Positions 9,103 to 18,031 are shown, counted from the first letter of the stretch. The stretch: 64,000 nucleotides of DNA from Rahnella rivi (GCF_019049655.1 NZ_JAFMOX010000065.1:62001-126000); one strand, 5' to 3'. Made by a program: numbers and translations. Notes: generated from the sequence alone by a model not told the origin.

Positions 9103-9140
9103 AAAAAAAGGGCGGGATTTTGCGATCCCGCCCTTTTCTT
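9103..9140. terminator. Bidirectional terminator between yghU and the hydrolase gene
   Basis: AAAAGGGCGGGAT and ATCCCGCCCTTTT pair around a short loop, with A and T tracts on the two sides. It serves both convergent genes. Confidence 0.85.
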
Positions 9141-9154
9141 TAACGTACTTTCCG

Positions 9155-10060
9155 TCAGGCGGTTTCCGTCTGCGGATCGAGATACTTTTTAAACCAGGCC
9201 AGCGTTCTTTCCCACGCCAGATCGGCTGCCGCTTTGTCATAACGCGGCGTCGAATCATTATGGAACCCGTGATTTACGCCGGGATAGACATACCCTTCAT
9301 AAACCTTGTTATTGGCTTTGAGCGCGGCTTCATACGCGGGCCAGCCTTCGGTGATCGGCTTATCCAGCTCGGCGTAATGCAGCAGCAACGGCGCTTTGAT
9401 GCGTGCCACGTCTTCCGCTTTTGGCTGACGCCCGTAAAAAGGCACCGCCGCCGCCAGTTCGGGATAGGCCACCGCCGAGGCATTCGCCACGCCGCCGCCG
9501 TAACAGAAACCGGTGATGCCGACTTTGCCGGTGGCCGTGTCGTGGTGCATCAGAAATTCGATGGCGGCGAAGAAATCATTCATCAGCTTGGTCGGATCAA
9601 CGCCTTTTTGCAGCTCGCGCCCCTTTTCATCGTTACCGGGATAACCGCCCACCGAGCTGAGGCCATCCGGTGCCAGCGCGATGTATCCGGCTTTCGCCAC
9701 GCGGCGCGCCACGTCTTCGATGTAGGGATTCAGCCCGCGATTTTCATGCACCACCACCACGCCCGGCACCTTGCCGGTGGCTTTTGCCGGACGCACCAGA
9801 TACCCGCGCACGCTGCCGTGCCCCTGCGGCGACGGATACTGAATATATTCCGCCACAATGTCCGGATCGGTAAATTCGACCTGCTCGGCATAGGCATAAT
9901 TCGGTGTCATCAGCGTGGTGAGCGCCGCCGCCGATAATCCGCCGACCACAAATTTCGCCGAGAGATCGAGAAACTCCCGTTTGGTCATCTTGCCATGCAC
10001 GTAGAAATCAAAGTATTCGAGGAGTTCAGGGGGAAAATCTTTGGCCGTCATTCGCGTCAT
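9155..10060 (-). CDS. yghX: Dienelactone hydrolase family protein, YghX-like
   Basis: A 301-aa alpha/beta hydrolase of the dienelactone hydrolase family. The nucleophile Cys186 is in GFCYGGG, the acid is Asp233 (ELDKP), the base is His264 or His267 (NHGFH), and Glu106 is in HENRG. A leader with KMTKREFLDLSAKF followed by a hydrophobic run (about residues 24-55) resembles a Tat-like or membrane-anchored export segment, although a twin arginine is absent. Related YghX is broken in E. coli K-12, whereas this copy is intact. The substrate is unknown. The start is backed by GGAG seven bases upstream. Confidence 0.8.
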   Translation of the reverse strand: MTRMTAKDFPPELLEYFDFYVHGKMTKREFLDLSAKFVVGGLSAAALTTLMTPNYAYAEQVEFTDPDIVAEYIQYPSPQGHGSVRGYLVRPAKATGKVPGVVVVHENRGLNPYIEDVARRVAKAGYIALAPDGLSSVGGYPGNDEKGRELQKGVDPTKLMNDFFAAIEFLMHHDTATGKVGITGFCYGGGVANASAVAYPELAAAVPFYGRQPKAEDVARIKAPLLLHYAELDKPITEGWPAYEAALKANNKVYEGYVYPGVNHGFHNDSTPRYDKAAADLAWERTLAWFKKYLDPQTETA

Positions 10061-10215
10061 CTTGAGGCTCCGTTCAGTGCAAAAGAAGCCTGAATAATGA
10101 CCTGATTCTGGCGATTTTGTAAACCAATTGTGAAATACCAGGCCAATTCGGGCGCCTTACGCGCCCCCTTTGCGCACCGGAAATGGTAGACTGCGGGATA
10201 AAAAAGGGGAGCGTA

Positions 10216-11220
10216 ATGGGTAATCATCAAAGGAAAGCAGCCAACATACATTTCGTTGAGTGGAACTCAGAATACGAAAGGATGATGACGTCTGCCCTCA
10301 AAAAAGACTTCAACGTCAGTGAGATTTATCGCGTCAAACAGCATTTCAAGTCTGTGCAAAATCTCCTGCCTGGAAACACGCTCAGGCGCTGCCATGCCAG
10401 ATGGCAAAGTGCGATAAAATTTCGGCATGTCGCTGACAACGATGTGATCATTTGCAATGGCTACAGCGCGTTTCTGTTGCTGGATCTGATTGCGCCGCTG
10501 CGTTGTAAAAAGATCCTGGTTTTGCGTGACGCCGTGTCGGCACTGACCTCTAAGCGCCGCCGCCTGAAATTGCTTTCCGACAATGAAAACTATCTGGACA
10601 GAGTGAAACCTGTTTTTGACGTTATCTACAGTTTCGACCCGGAAGATTGCCTGAAATATCAACTTGCCTATGTCGATCAGTTTTTACCCTTTACCCGCAA
10701 CGACATCGCGGCGTGGCGGGCTGAACCGGCCAACGCCCCGTCTGCGCACTCATGCTTTTATGTCGGTGGCTATGATGATGGCCGGGCCAATCTGATTAAC
10801 CAACTGGCGCCGTTGTTGCAGGAAAATCAGTGCCAGCCGGATTTTTATCTGGTGGGCGGTGATGCGGAAAACCCCCATTACCCGGCCTTCTGCATCAATC
10901 AAAAACTCAGTTATCAGCGAAATATTGAAAAACTCAAACGTTCCACCGTCGTGCTCGAAATCAATAAGCCGGGCCAACACGGATTAACGCTGCGCGCGCT
11001 CGAAGCGATGGCTTTCAACAAAAAGCTGATAACCAATAATGCCTCGATAAAAGATCATGCTTTTTATCATCCCGACAAAATCTTTATCTGGGGAGAAGAC
11101 GACCACGACACTATTGCCCGCTTTCTTTCCTCAGCGCATCAGGAAACCGATCTGGCATTGCTGGAGAAGTATTGCGCTGACGGCATGCTGAAAACCCTGG
11201 CCGGAACGGCAGCAGAGTAA
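10216..11220 (+). CDS. Glycosyltransferase-like protein of unknown function
   Basis: The predicted protein has 334 aa from ATG at 10216, chosen because GGGGA sits eight bases upstream; an in-frame start at 10183 lacks this. I do not recognise a named family with certainty. The C-terminal half has FYVGGYDDGR, FYLVGGDAE and GLTLRALEAMAFNKKLIT. The last pattern resembles the donor-binding region of GT-B glycosyltransferases of the CgeB and lipopolysaccharide type. The N-terminal half shows NDVIICNGYSAF and LVLRDAV, consistent with alternating strands and helices. No membrane segment or signal peptide is visible. Neighbours give no pathway. Confidence 0.6.
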   Translation: MGNHQRKAANIHFVEWNSEYERMMTSALKKDFNVSEIYRVKQHFKSVQNLLPGNTLRRCHARWQSAIKFRHVADNDVIICNGYSAFLLLDLIAPLRCKKILVLRDAVSALTSKRRRLKLLSDNENYLDRVKPVFDVIYSFDPEDCLKYQLAYVDQFLPFTRNDIAAWRAEPANAPSAHSCFYVGGYDDGRANLINQLAPLLQENQCQPDFYLVGGDAENPHYPAFCINQKLSYQRNIEKLKRSTVVLEINKPGQHGLTLRALEAMAFNKKLITNNASIKDHAFYHPDKIFIWGEDDHDTIARFLSSAHQETDLALLEKYCADGMLKTLAGTAAE

Positions 11221-11263
11221 AGACAGTGCGGGACAACGTAACCATTCAGTTAAAGGAGACACC

Positions 11264-11464
11264 ATGAACACATCACTCGCAGGGCTCAGTAAAGAAGAAA
11301 TGGACAAAGTGAGTGCCGGGCTCGCGGCCGGGACTGTCGCGGTGCGCGAGCGCAATAATCTGCCGGTAAATGCAGATGAAGTGGAAATGGAGCAGCCGGA
11401 ACATCTGCGCGCCTATTTTCGCGAGCGTCTGGAACATTACCGCCAGCAGCCAGCGAAAAAGTGA
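11264..11464 (+). CDS. holE: HolE-like DNA polymerase III theta subunit
   Basis: A 66-aa protein that aligns with E. coli HolE (76 aa) over its core: EEMDKVSAGLAAGTVAVRER and EQPEHLRAYFRERLEHYR match [20 protein letters not shown] and EQPEHLRSWFRERLIAHR. Theta binds and stabilises the epsilon proofreading subunit. The C-terminal tail of E. coli HolE is missing. AAGGAG is well spaced before the ATG. The setting, between a glycosyltransferase-like gene and a LysR gene, is not the usual one, so it could be the main holE or an extra copy like the phage P1 homologue. Confidence 0.75.
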   Translation: MNTSLAGLSKEEMDKVSAGLAAGTVAVRERNNLPVNADEVEMEQPEHLRAYFRERLEHYRQQPAKK

Positions 11465-11474
11465 TCCGCGCGGC

Positions 11475-12365
11475 TCAGCCCGCGTGCGCAAAGAAAGCGA
11501 TAATCGCCTCTTTCAGATGCCTCGCCGCCTCGCCGGGCAGCGTCTCGCTCTGATGGAGGCTGATGCCCACATCCCCCGCCGCAGGCAGTTCGCTCAGGCA
11601 ATGTAACGACGCCGGCAGACCGAAACCGGTACGCAACGTCACCCCCAGCCCCGCCGAAGTTGCCGCCCAAATTCCGCTCAGACTGCAGCTGGTAAAGGCG
11701 ATCCGCCAGGGGATTCCGGCGCGATCCAGCGCCGCGGTTGCCGCACTGCGCATCAGGCATGGCGCGTCAAACACCAGCAGCGGCAGCGGTTCACCGGAGG
11801 CCAACATTTCGCTGACGGGGAAATTCGCCGGGCCAATCCAGCGCAAAGGCACCCGCCCCAGCGACTGGCTCGACGGGAAAAGCAGCGTCTCTTCGGCCTG
11901 CCAGCACAGCGCCAGATCGAACTCATTGTGCCGGATCCCCTCAAGCAACTGCCGGTTACGGGTAATGCTGGCCGAAATCTGCACCTGCGGATGGGTGCGG
12001 GTAAATTGCCCGAGAATGGCCGGTAACAGGATTTCGCCGAAATCTTCCTGCATGCCCACGCTGAGGCTGCCACCCGGCACGCCCGCCCGCAGCGCCGCGC
12101 TGGCGTCGTCGTTCAGGCTGAGGATCCGTCGCGCATAGCTCAGCATCACTTCGCCACGTTCGGTCAAAATCAGGTGTCGTCCGGATTTCTGCACCAGATC
12201 CGTCCCCGCCTGTTGCTCCAGCTTTTTCAGCTGTGCGCTGACGGCGGAGGTCGAACGCCCCAGCCGGTCGGCGGCCAGCACAAAACTTCCCAGCTCAATG
12301 CCGGTCACAAAACTGCGCAACGCCTCTGAATCAAAAGTCACTGGCCTTTTCGACACGCTAACCAT
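11475..12365 (-). CDS. LysR-family transcriptional regulator
   Basis: A 296-aa protein with an N-terminal winged helix-turn-helix (about residues 10-70, with LGSFVLAADRLGRSTSAVSA) and a substrate-binding domain from about 90. It is transcribed away from the CMD-family and tautomerase genes, the classic layout for a LysR regulator of its divergent neighbours. The short ATATTTTCGATAT element at 12392-12404 between them could be its operator. Its effector is unknown. Confidence 0.85.
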   Translation of the reverse strand: MVSVSKRPVTFDSEALRSFVTGIELGSFVLAADRLGRSTSAVSAQLKKLEQQAGTDLVQKSGRHLILTERGEVMLSYARRILSLNDDASAALRAGVPGGSLSVGMQEDFGEILLPAILGQFTRTHPQVQISASITRNRQLLEGIRHNEFDLALCWQAEETLLFPSSQSLGRVPLRWIGPANFPVSEMLASGEPLPLLVFDAPCLMRSAATAALDRAGIPWRIAFTSCSLSGIWAATSAGLGVTLRTGFGLPASLHCLSELPAAGDVGISLHQSETLPGEAARHLKEAIIAFFAHAG

Positions 12366-12391
12366 CCCGTATTTATGAAGTAATGCTGCTG

Positions 12392-12404
12392 ATATTTTCG
12401 ATAT
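12392..12404. promoter_or_regulatory. Candidate LysR operator
   Basis: An AT-rich imperfect dyad (ATAT-TTTCG-ATAT) in the 96-bp gap between the divergent lysR and CMD genes. LysR sites are often AT-rich dyads in exactly this position; no further support is visible. Confidence 0.3.
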
Positions 12405-12461
12405 TCAGGATAATCATAACGCCTTATGCTCCATTTCACACCGACAAACATGGAGCCTGAT

Positions 12462-12785
12462 ATGAGCACAACGCCCCCTTCCCTGCGCCCGCCTGAAAAC
12501 ATGGCGCGCCTGACGCCAAAACTGGCAGAACTGACCGAACAGGTGCTGTTTGGCGATCTCTGGCACAGAGACGAACTTTCCCCGCGTGACCGCAGCATGA
12601 TCACCGTGGCCGCGCTGATTGCCCTGAACCGCAGTGAACAACTGCCCTTCCATCTGGATCTGGCCGTTAAAAACGGTGTCGGCCACGCCGAGCTGGCAGA
12701 AGTGATCACTCATCTGGCGTTTTATGCCGGATGGCCCGCCGCCGCGTCAGCCCTGACCCGCTTCGCCGCTCTCAACGATCAGTAA
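12462..12785 (+). CDS. Carboxymuconolactone decarboxylase family protein
   Basis: A 107-aa all-helical protein. SPRDRSMITVAALIALNRSE followed by HLDLAVKNGVGHAELAEVI and FYAGWPAAASAL is the CMD fold pattern. It lacks the CxxC pair of AhpD-like peroxidases, so it resembles gamma-carboxymuconolactone decarboxylase-type members rather than a redox enzyme. Start 12462 follows GGAG and is preferred to the upstream ATGs at 12426 and 12450. It lies in tandem with a tautomerase gene, which suggests a small-molecule or aromatic degradation step. Confidence 0.8.
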   Translation: MSTTPPSLRPPENMARLTPKLAELTEQVLFGDLWHRDELSPRDRSMITVAALIALNRSEQLPFHLDLAVKNGVGHAELAEVITHLAFYAGWPAAASALTRFAALNDQ

Positions 12786-12800
12786 CCGGAGGATCTGACA

Positions 12801-13199
12801 ATGCCTTTCAGCCGAATTTCTTTACCCGCTCACCGTGCAGATGCCTGGCAGGACGCCATTTCTGCCATTTTACAGGAGACGCTGGTCGATCATTTCTCTG
12901 TCCCCAAAGAAGACTGTTTTCAGCTATTCGAACCCGCCAGCCGCGGCCAGCGGGTGATCAACCCGACCTATTTAGCCGGAGATAATGACCGGCGCTCAGA
13001 CGATTTTTTGCTGTTTCACATCACCGCAGGCAAACCGCGCAACGGTTATCAGAAACAGCAGCTGTTCCGTCATCTGGCCGATAAATTACATGCCGCGCTG
13101 GGCATTTCTGCGGCGGATGTGATGGTGGTGGTAACTTTTACCCAGCCGGAAGACTGGTCATTCAGCCACGGAGAGATGTTTCAGCTGGCAGGAAAATAA
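12801..13199 (+). CDS. Tautomerase family protein
   Basis: A 132-aa protein beginning MPFSRISLP. Proline 2, exposed after removal of methionine, is the catalytic base of the tautomerase superfamily. The length of about 130 aa and the ending VMVVVTFTQPEDWSFSHGE fit the two-motif malonate semialdehyde decarboxylase-like group of small tautomerases. It lies 15 bp after the CMD-family gene, probably in the same transcript and under the divergent LysR regulator. The substrate is unknown. Confidence 0.78.
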   Translation: MPFSRISLPAHRADAWQDAISAILQETLVDHFSVPKEDCFQLFEPASRGQRVINPTYLAGDNDRRSDDFLLFHITAGKPRNGYQKQQLFRHLADKLHAALGISAADVMVVVTFTQPEDWSFSHGEMFQLAGK

Positions 13200-13210
13200 C
13201 CGCAGCCACG

Positions 13211-13238
13211 CAGAAAAGGCTGCCCGAAGGCAGCCTGA
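13211..13238 (-). terminator. Terminator of the levansucrase gene
   Basis: Read on the minus strand, AGGCTGCC-TTCG-GGCAGCCT is followed by TTTTCTG. The stem is perfect with a UUCG tetraloop. It lies 18 bp after the levansucrase stop. Confidence 0.8.
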
Positions 13239-13256
13239 GGAACAGTCAGCGTAAAA

Positions 13257-14546
13257 TTATGCCTGCAGAATCACATCAGCCATTGGCGGGATGTAACCGT
13301 AATCGTACTCACCGACCACAAACGTCTGTTCGCCTTTGAGCTTGATTTTCACGGTCGGCGCTTCGGTGCCGCCGATGCGGTAATCCAGACCGGTGGTGGC
13401 TTTATCGACCGGGACACTGTCGATAAACGACGTGACCAGACCGTTAGGCATCACATAGTGGGAATAGGTCTGGTAAGGCTGTGAAGGCGGGTTACCCAGC
13501 ACCAGGCCGGAGCCGTTCAGCGGCACATACGGGCCGAACAGTGCGTCACTGACAAAACCGTAAACCCCGTCCGGACCGGTCACCCCTTCGCCATAGGTGA
13601 ATTTATGACTGATGGTGAACAGGTAATATTTCCCGTCCTGGAACACAAAGTGCGGGCGTTCTGTCTGATCATTTACCCCGACCGCCGTCAGCAACGGGGG
13701 CAGCAATGTCCAGCTGTCGCCGTTTTCATCTGCCGCTTGCGCGATACCGATGCACGCCGTCTGATAGCGTGAATTGCCCACGTCTTCATAGCCCGGTGGC
13801 ACATCACCGATTTCATCCGGCCCGACCACGTGGGAACCGCGGTCGCCCGCCACATTCCCTTCAAACAACATATACAGCTTGCCGCTTTTCGGGTCGCGGA
13901 ACGGGAACGGGTCGCGAAAGCCCCAGTAAGGGTTTTGGGTTTCGGTCTGATAGATTTTCCCGTCGGGGTCAAACAGCGGTTTCACCGCAGTAAAATCCGC
14001 CACCTCAACACCCTGTTGAGTGGTGATCACGCGTCCGCGGACTTTTACAATCGTCGCACCCGGTGTTACCGCCGTATAATATAAATCCACTTCCCCTTTA
14101 TTATTTAATAATACCGGTGAACCCGCCCATTCGCGCACTGTAGGAGAAACACCTTCAGCCATTACGCGGCCACCAAATACCCAGTCTTTTCCGGTTGCGG
14201 AATACCAGTAGCAGATTTTTGCGCGGCCATGTCGGTTATTCCAGTCGAGGGTAATATCGTAATTGCCATTGGCATCAATATTTGCCGGATCATGTGGCTG
14301 ACGGTCTGCCGTCAGGGTAAAGATGACTGACCAGCCATCGACCGACAGTACGTTACCGTCAATGTCGCGCAGCGGCATGGTGTCCCAGATAAAGACCTCA
14401 TCACTCATGACCGGGAAGTCACCGCTGACGCGTGGTTGCGTTGTGGTCGGGTCATTTTCATTCACTTTCAGGGCATCGGCACGGGTCCAGATACTCGGCT
14501 TTTTCGCCGCCTGTTCCTGCAAGCCTTTTTCGATTACGTTACTCAT
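13257..14546 (-). CDS. Levansucrase (GH68)
   Basis: Splits sucrose and transfers fructose to build levan or fructo-oligosaccharides. The 429-aa protein parallels Erwinia amylovora Lsc: SIWTRADALKV, the nucleophile Asp55 in VFIWDTMPLRD, GFRDPFPF (transition-state Asp), NDQTERPHFVF (acid/base Glu) and QTYSHYVMPNGLVTSFIDS. No signal peptide is present, as in other Gram-negative levansucrases that leave the cell by a signal-peptide-independent route. The start at 14546 follows GAGGTGG; a longer frame to 14624 has no such site. It is monocistronic and supports growth on plant sucrose and exopolymer formation. Confidence 0.93.
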   Translation of the reverse strand: MSNVIEKGLQEQAAKKPSIWTRADALKVNENDPTTTQPRVSGDFPVMSDEVFIWDTMPLRDIDGNVLSVDGWSVIFTLTADRQPHDPANIDANGNYDITLDWNNRHGRAKICYWYSATGKDWVFGGRVMAEGVSPTVREWAGSPVLLNNKGEVDLYYTAVTPGATIVKVRGRVITTQQGVEVADFTAVKPLFDPDGKIYQTETQNPYWGFRDPFPFRDPKSGKLYMLFEGNVAGDRGSHVVGPDEIGDVPPGYEDVGNSRYQTACIGIAQAADENGDSWTLLPPLLTAVGVNDQTERPHFVFQDGKYYLFTISHKFTYGEGVTGPDGVYGFVSDALFGPYVPLNGSGLVLGNPPSQPYQTYSHYVMPNGLVTSFIDSVPVDKATTGLDYRIGGTEAPTVKIKLKGEQTFVVGEYDYGYIPPMADVILQA

Positions 14547-14737
14547 AAACCACCTCATCATTATAAAATTCAAAAGATTCAAATTAATTAATTTGCCGGT
14601 TTCGCTGCGCTCAATAATATTCATTCACCAAGCGTTGCCGACAGAGTTAATACTGAACCCTGAGGATTTTCTGATAAAGCAGTTGGCGTCCGGTGGCGGC
14701 TCACAGGACGTACGAATAATTAACCCGTGGATTTAAA

Positions 14738-14772
14738 ATAAAAAACCCTGAGGCGGAGTCAGGGTTTTTTAT
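14738..14772 (-). terminator. Terminator of fhlA
   Basis: AAAAAACCCTGA and TCAGGGTTTTTT form a hairpin with T tracts on both strands, between the fhlA stop and the levansucrase upstream region. On the minus strand it ends fhlA. Confidence 0.85.
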
Positions 14773-14798
14773 CGGTATTTACATGATTAGGATATTTA

Positions 14799-16931
14799 TT
14801 ATCTGGCGGCAATACCCAGCTTTTTCATCCGTGATAATAGCGTGGTACGCTTTAGCCCGAGGCGCTGTGCGGCACCACGCGGCCCGGCCACCACGCCATT
14901 GGTTTCTTTCAGCACGGCCAGGATACGTTCACGTTCATCCTGATCGCTGAGTTGCGCCACCGCGTCCGTCTTCACCTGCGGCGCGACCACGGGCAAGGTG
15001 GTCAGCGGGTAATTCAGCTCGGGAAGTTGCAGATCTAACACCGTGCCGCGCGTCAGCAGCACCGCGCGTTCAATGACATTTTCCAGCTCACGCACATTAC
15101 CCGGCCACGGCATACGGCTCAGCAGGCGCAGGGTTTCCGCCGGAATACTGTCGATGGTGCGCTTCATGCGTTTAGCGATTTTATAAGTGAGGAATTTCAC
15201 CAGTTGCGGAATATCTTCCGGGCGTTCGCGCAGCGGCGGAATAATGATCGGAAAAACGTTCAGCCGGTAAAACAGATCGCTGCGAAATTCTTTGTCAGCC
15301 ACCATCTGCTGCAAATCCCGGTTGGTGGCGGCGATCATCCGCACGTTGACCGAAATCAGTTTGTTACCGCCTACCCGTTCAAACTCCTGTTCCTGAAGGA
15401 TGCGCAAAAGTTTGGGTTGCAGCTCGAGGGGAATTTCTCCGACTTCATCCAGAAACAGCGTTCCTTTATCCGCCAGTTCGAAGCGCCCCATCCGTTGTGC
15501 GGTCGCGCCGGTAAAAGAGCCTTTTTCATGGCCGAATAAATCACTTTCCATCAGCCCGGCGGGCATGGCCGCACAGTTCATTTTCACCATACGCTGGTCA
15601 CGGCGATCGCCGAGATTGTGGATCGCTCGGGCGATAAGCTCTTTACCGGTGCCGGTTTCGCCGAGGATCAGCACCGAGCAGTCACTTTTCGCGACGATTT
15701 CCACCTGTTTCAGCACCGCTGACATACTCGAACTGCGCCCGACAATATCGCTGAAATCCGGGTTATTGCTGTTGATCTGCTCGGTGAGATACAGGTTTTC
15801 GTGTTGCAGTTTTTCTTTCAGGCTTTTGATTTCCTGATAGGCCAGCGCGTTGTCTACCGCGATGGCGATACGTTCTGCTATTTGTTGCAGCAGACGCAGA
15901 TTTGCAGAATTGAAATTGTCCGGCTGGCACTGCGCCAGTTTCAGTACGCCCAGCGTTTTATGGCCGAAACGCAGCGGCAGAATACACAGCGTTTTGGTCT
16001 GCTCCCGCCACAGCAAATGGAACAGCGTGCTTTCTTCGCTTTCCCGCTCTGCGTCTGGCCGCACGTTAGTCAGCAGCATCTCGCCGCTTTTCATCACCTG
16101 CTGTTCAAGGGTGCCCTCCAGCGCCATCCGTGATTGTTCACGTTCCGCCACGTGCGCCTGCACGTAATGCGTGGCATAGACGCTGGCCGGTTCCGTCTCT
16201 TTTTCGGCATCGCATAACACTATGCTGATGGCGTTGATGTGAAAGAAATGGTGGATGGTTTTGGCGATTTCGCCGGTCAGTTCATCGAGATCCAGCTTGG
16301 ACAGCACCGCGTTGGTGATATCCACCAGAATGCGAAAATCGTCACGTTCATGACGCAGCAGGGAGTGCTGAAACTGTGCATTTTCACGCAACCGGATCTG
16401 TTCGACGGCGATGGCAGCCAGCATACAGAGTTCATGCAGACCCGCGTTGTCTTCCTCGCTGAACGGACGATCGTGCTGGCGGGTAAACTCGCAGCCGCCG
16501 AGCAGGCCGGTGGAGGCCAGCAGCGGCACCAGACAATAATCGGTAAACGGCGGATAGAGATTCAGCGCAGCCAGTTGCGGATAGCGCAGGTTCAGCGCTT
16601 CGCTGCGCCAGACCTGCGTTTTAGGGTTGTTCAGCAGGCCGTGCACCGGCCCGGTGGCTAACAGGGTTTCATCTTCATAACTGACCGGCTGATGGTGCGG
16701 ATCGATACCGTAAAAACTGACGCGATCGCTGTTGCTGTCAAACAGCACCAGCGTCACCGCTTCGGCGATACCGGCACTCTGAACCACCTGCGTCAGGGTT
16801 TCCAGCAGTGAAACCATGGTCTGTTGCAGCAACAGCGTGCGCGTCAGTTCCAGTAACCCTTTATGTTTTGTGATGCTCATTGTTGCACTCTGCATAGCGT
16901 TAGCTCTGGATACCTGTTCTTTCAGTTGCAT
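14799..16931 (-). CDS. fhlA: Formate hydrogenlyase transcriptional activator
   Basis: Formate-responsive sigma-54 activator of the hyp, hyc and fdhF promoters. In the 710-aa version, two GAF-like sensor domains span about 25-185 and 200-365. The AAA+ domain has Walker A GETGTGK (424-430), a GSFTGA loop (471-476) and Walker B TLFLDEVGE (491-499). A Fis-type helix-turn-helix ends the protein (PRGAAQRLGLKRTTLLSRM). E. coli FhlA has GAFTGA, so the serine is a variant. The start is uncertain: 16880 (MSITKHKGLLELTRT) matches the E. coli N-terminus better, while no start has a strong ribosome-binding site. It lies downstream of hypE in the same direction, 77 bp away, as in E. coli. Confidence 0.95.
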   Translation of the reverse strand: MQLKEQVSRANAMQSATMSITKHKGLLELTRTLLLQQTMVSLLETLTQVVQSAGIAEAVTLVLFDSNSDRVSFYGIDPHHQPVSYEDETLLATGPVHGLLNNPKTQVWRSEALNLRYPQLAALNLYPPFTDYCLVPLLASTGLLGGCEFTRQHDRPFSEEDNAGLHELCMLAAIAVEQIRLRENAQFQHSLLRHERDDFRILVDITNAVLSKLDLDELTGEIAKTIHHFFHINAISIVLCDAEKETEPASVYATHYVQAHVAEREQSRMALEGTLEQQVMKSGEMLLTNVRPDAERESEESTLFHLLWREQTKTLCILPLRFGHKTLGVLKLAQCQPDNFNSANLRLLQQIAERIAIAVDNALAYQEIKSLKEKLQHENLYLTEQINSNNPDFSDIVGRSSSMSAVLKQVEIVAKSDCSVLILGETGTGKELIARAIHNLGDRRDQRMVKMNCAAMPAGLMESDLFGHEKGSFTGATAQRMGRFELADKGTLFLDEVGEIPLELQPKLLRILQEQEFERVGGNKLISVNVRMIAATNRDLQQMVADKEFRSDLFYRLNVFPIIIPPLRERPEDIPQLVKFLTYKIAKRMKRTIDSIPAETLRLLSRMPWPGNVRELENVIERAVLLTRGTVLDLQLPELNYPLTTLPVVAPQVKTDAVAQLSDQDERERILAVLKETNGVVAGPRGAAQRLGLKRTTLLSRMKKLGIAAR

Positions 16932-17008
16932 AACTGGGTTGCAAAAATTTCTCCGAAGGGGCAGACCAAAAGTCTACCCCTTTCATGGCAGGCCACTCCC
17001 TGCCGAGA

Positions 17009-18031
17009 TCAACAAATGCGGGGTAACGGCTCCGCATGGGGCAACATCAGCTGGCGGACGACGCCCAGCGCACCCCGTAAACAGACCTGCGGATGTTCCG
17101 TCACCTCGCCAATGGTCCGGGCATCGATGCCCAGAGGATGGCTCTGCAGGATATCCAGCACCGCCTTTTCCACCTGCGGGGACACCACCAGCACCAGTTT
17201 GCCTTCGTTGGCAAAATTGAGCGGCTCAAGCCCCAGCAGCTCGCAAATACCGCGCACCGCCGGTTTCACCGGCAGGGCATCTTCGTCAATGCAGATCCCG
17301 AAACCACTGGCCTCGCAAAACTCATGCAAAATGGCATTGACCCCGCCGCGGGTGGCATCCCGCAGTGCGTGGACTCCGGCCAACGCACGCAGCGGCGCAA
17401 TCATCGGGGCCAGCACGGCGCAGTCACTTTCCACCCCGAGATCCATACCGAGCTGTTCCCGCAGATTCAGGATCGCCGCACCGTGATCGCCGAGCGTGCC
17501 GCTGACAATCACTTTGTCTCCGGCTTCGAGGGTTTTCGCCGCCCACTTCACTGAGGTGGGGATCACGCCAATCCCGGCGGTATTGATAAAGATTTTGTCC
17601 GCCGCGCCGCGCTGCACCACTTTGGTGTCGCCGGTCACGATGGCAATGCCCGCATCGCGGGCGGTCTTCGCCATTGCGCCGACGATTTTCTGCAAATCCG
17701 CCAGCGGCAACCCCTCTTCGAGAATGAATCCGCAGGAGAGATAAGCCGGTGTTGCGCCGCTGACGGCCAGATCGTTCGCCGTACCGCACACCGCCAGTTT
17801 GCCAATGTTGCCGCCGGGAAAGAAAATCGGGTCGATAACGTAGCTGTCAGTGGTGAATGCCAGCCGGTCGCCCTGACGGGTGAGATCGGCCAGGTTCAGC
17901 CGCGCGCCGTCTTCACATTCGTTAAGCCAGGGGTTATCAAATGCGGCGCGAAACGTCCGTTCGATCATCTGCTGCATAGCCCGTCCGCCGCTGCCGTGCG
18001 CCATGGTCACCACGTCATTACGGTTACTCAT
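17009..18031 (-). CDS. hypE: Hydrogenase maturation carbamoyl dehydratase
   Basis: Dehydrates the S-carbamoyl group on its own C-terminal cysteine to thiocyanate, supplying the cyanide ligands of the NiFe site. The 340-aa protein has the family start (MAHGSGGRAMQQ) and ends in PRIC, placing the modified cysteine last. The start at 18031 overlaps the hypD stop by four bases (ATGA); the longer frame to 18097 is only the hypD tail. It partners with HypF, encoded at 32286, and HypCD. Confidence 0.95.
   Translation of the reverse strand: MSNRNDVVTMAHGSGGRAMQQMIERTFRAAFDNPWLNECEDGARLNLADLTRQGDRLAFTTDSYVIDPIFFPGGNIGKLAVCGTANDLAVSGATPAYLSCGFILEEGLPLADLQKIVGAMAKTARDAGIAIVTGDTKVVQRGAADKIFINTAGIGVIPTSVKWAAKTLEAGDKVIVSGTLGDHGAAILNLREQLGMDLGVESDCAVLAPMIAPLRALAGVHALRDATRGGVNAILHEFCEASGFGICIDEDALPVKPAVRGICELLGLEPLNFANEGKLVLVVSPQVEKAVLDILQSHPLGIDARTIGEVTEHPQVCLRGALGVVRQLMLPHAEPLPRIC

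Noticed and set aside
9260..9937. Plus-strand frame of 225 codons inside the YghX-like gene
   Set aside because: Antisense shadow of a hydrolase with intact catalytic residues; no ribosome-binding site and no recognisable domain.
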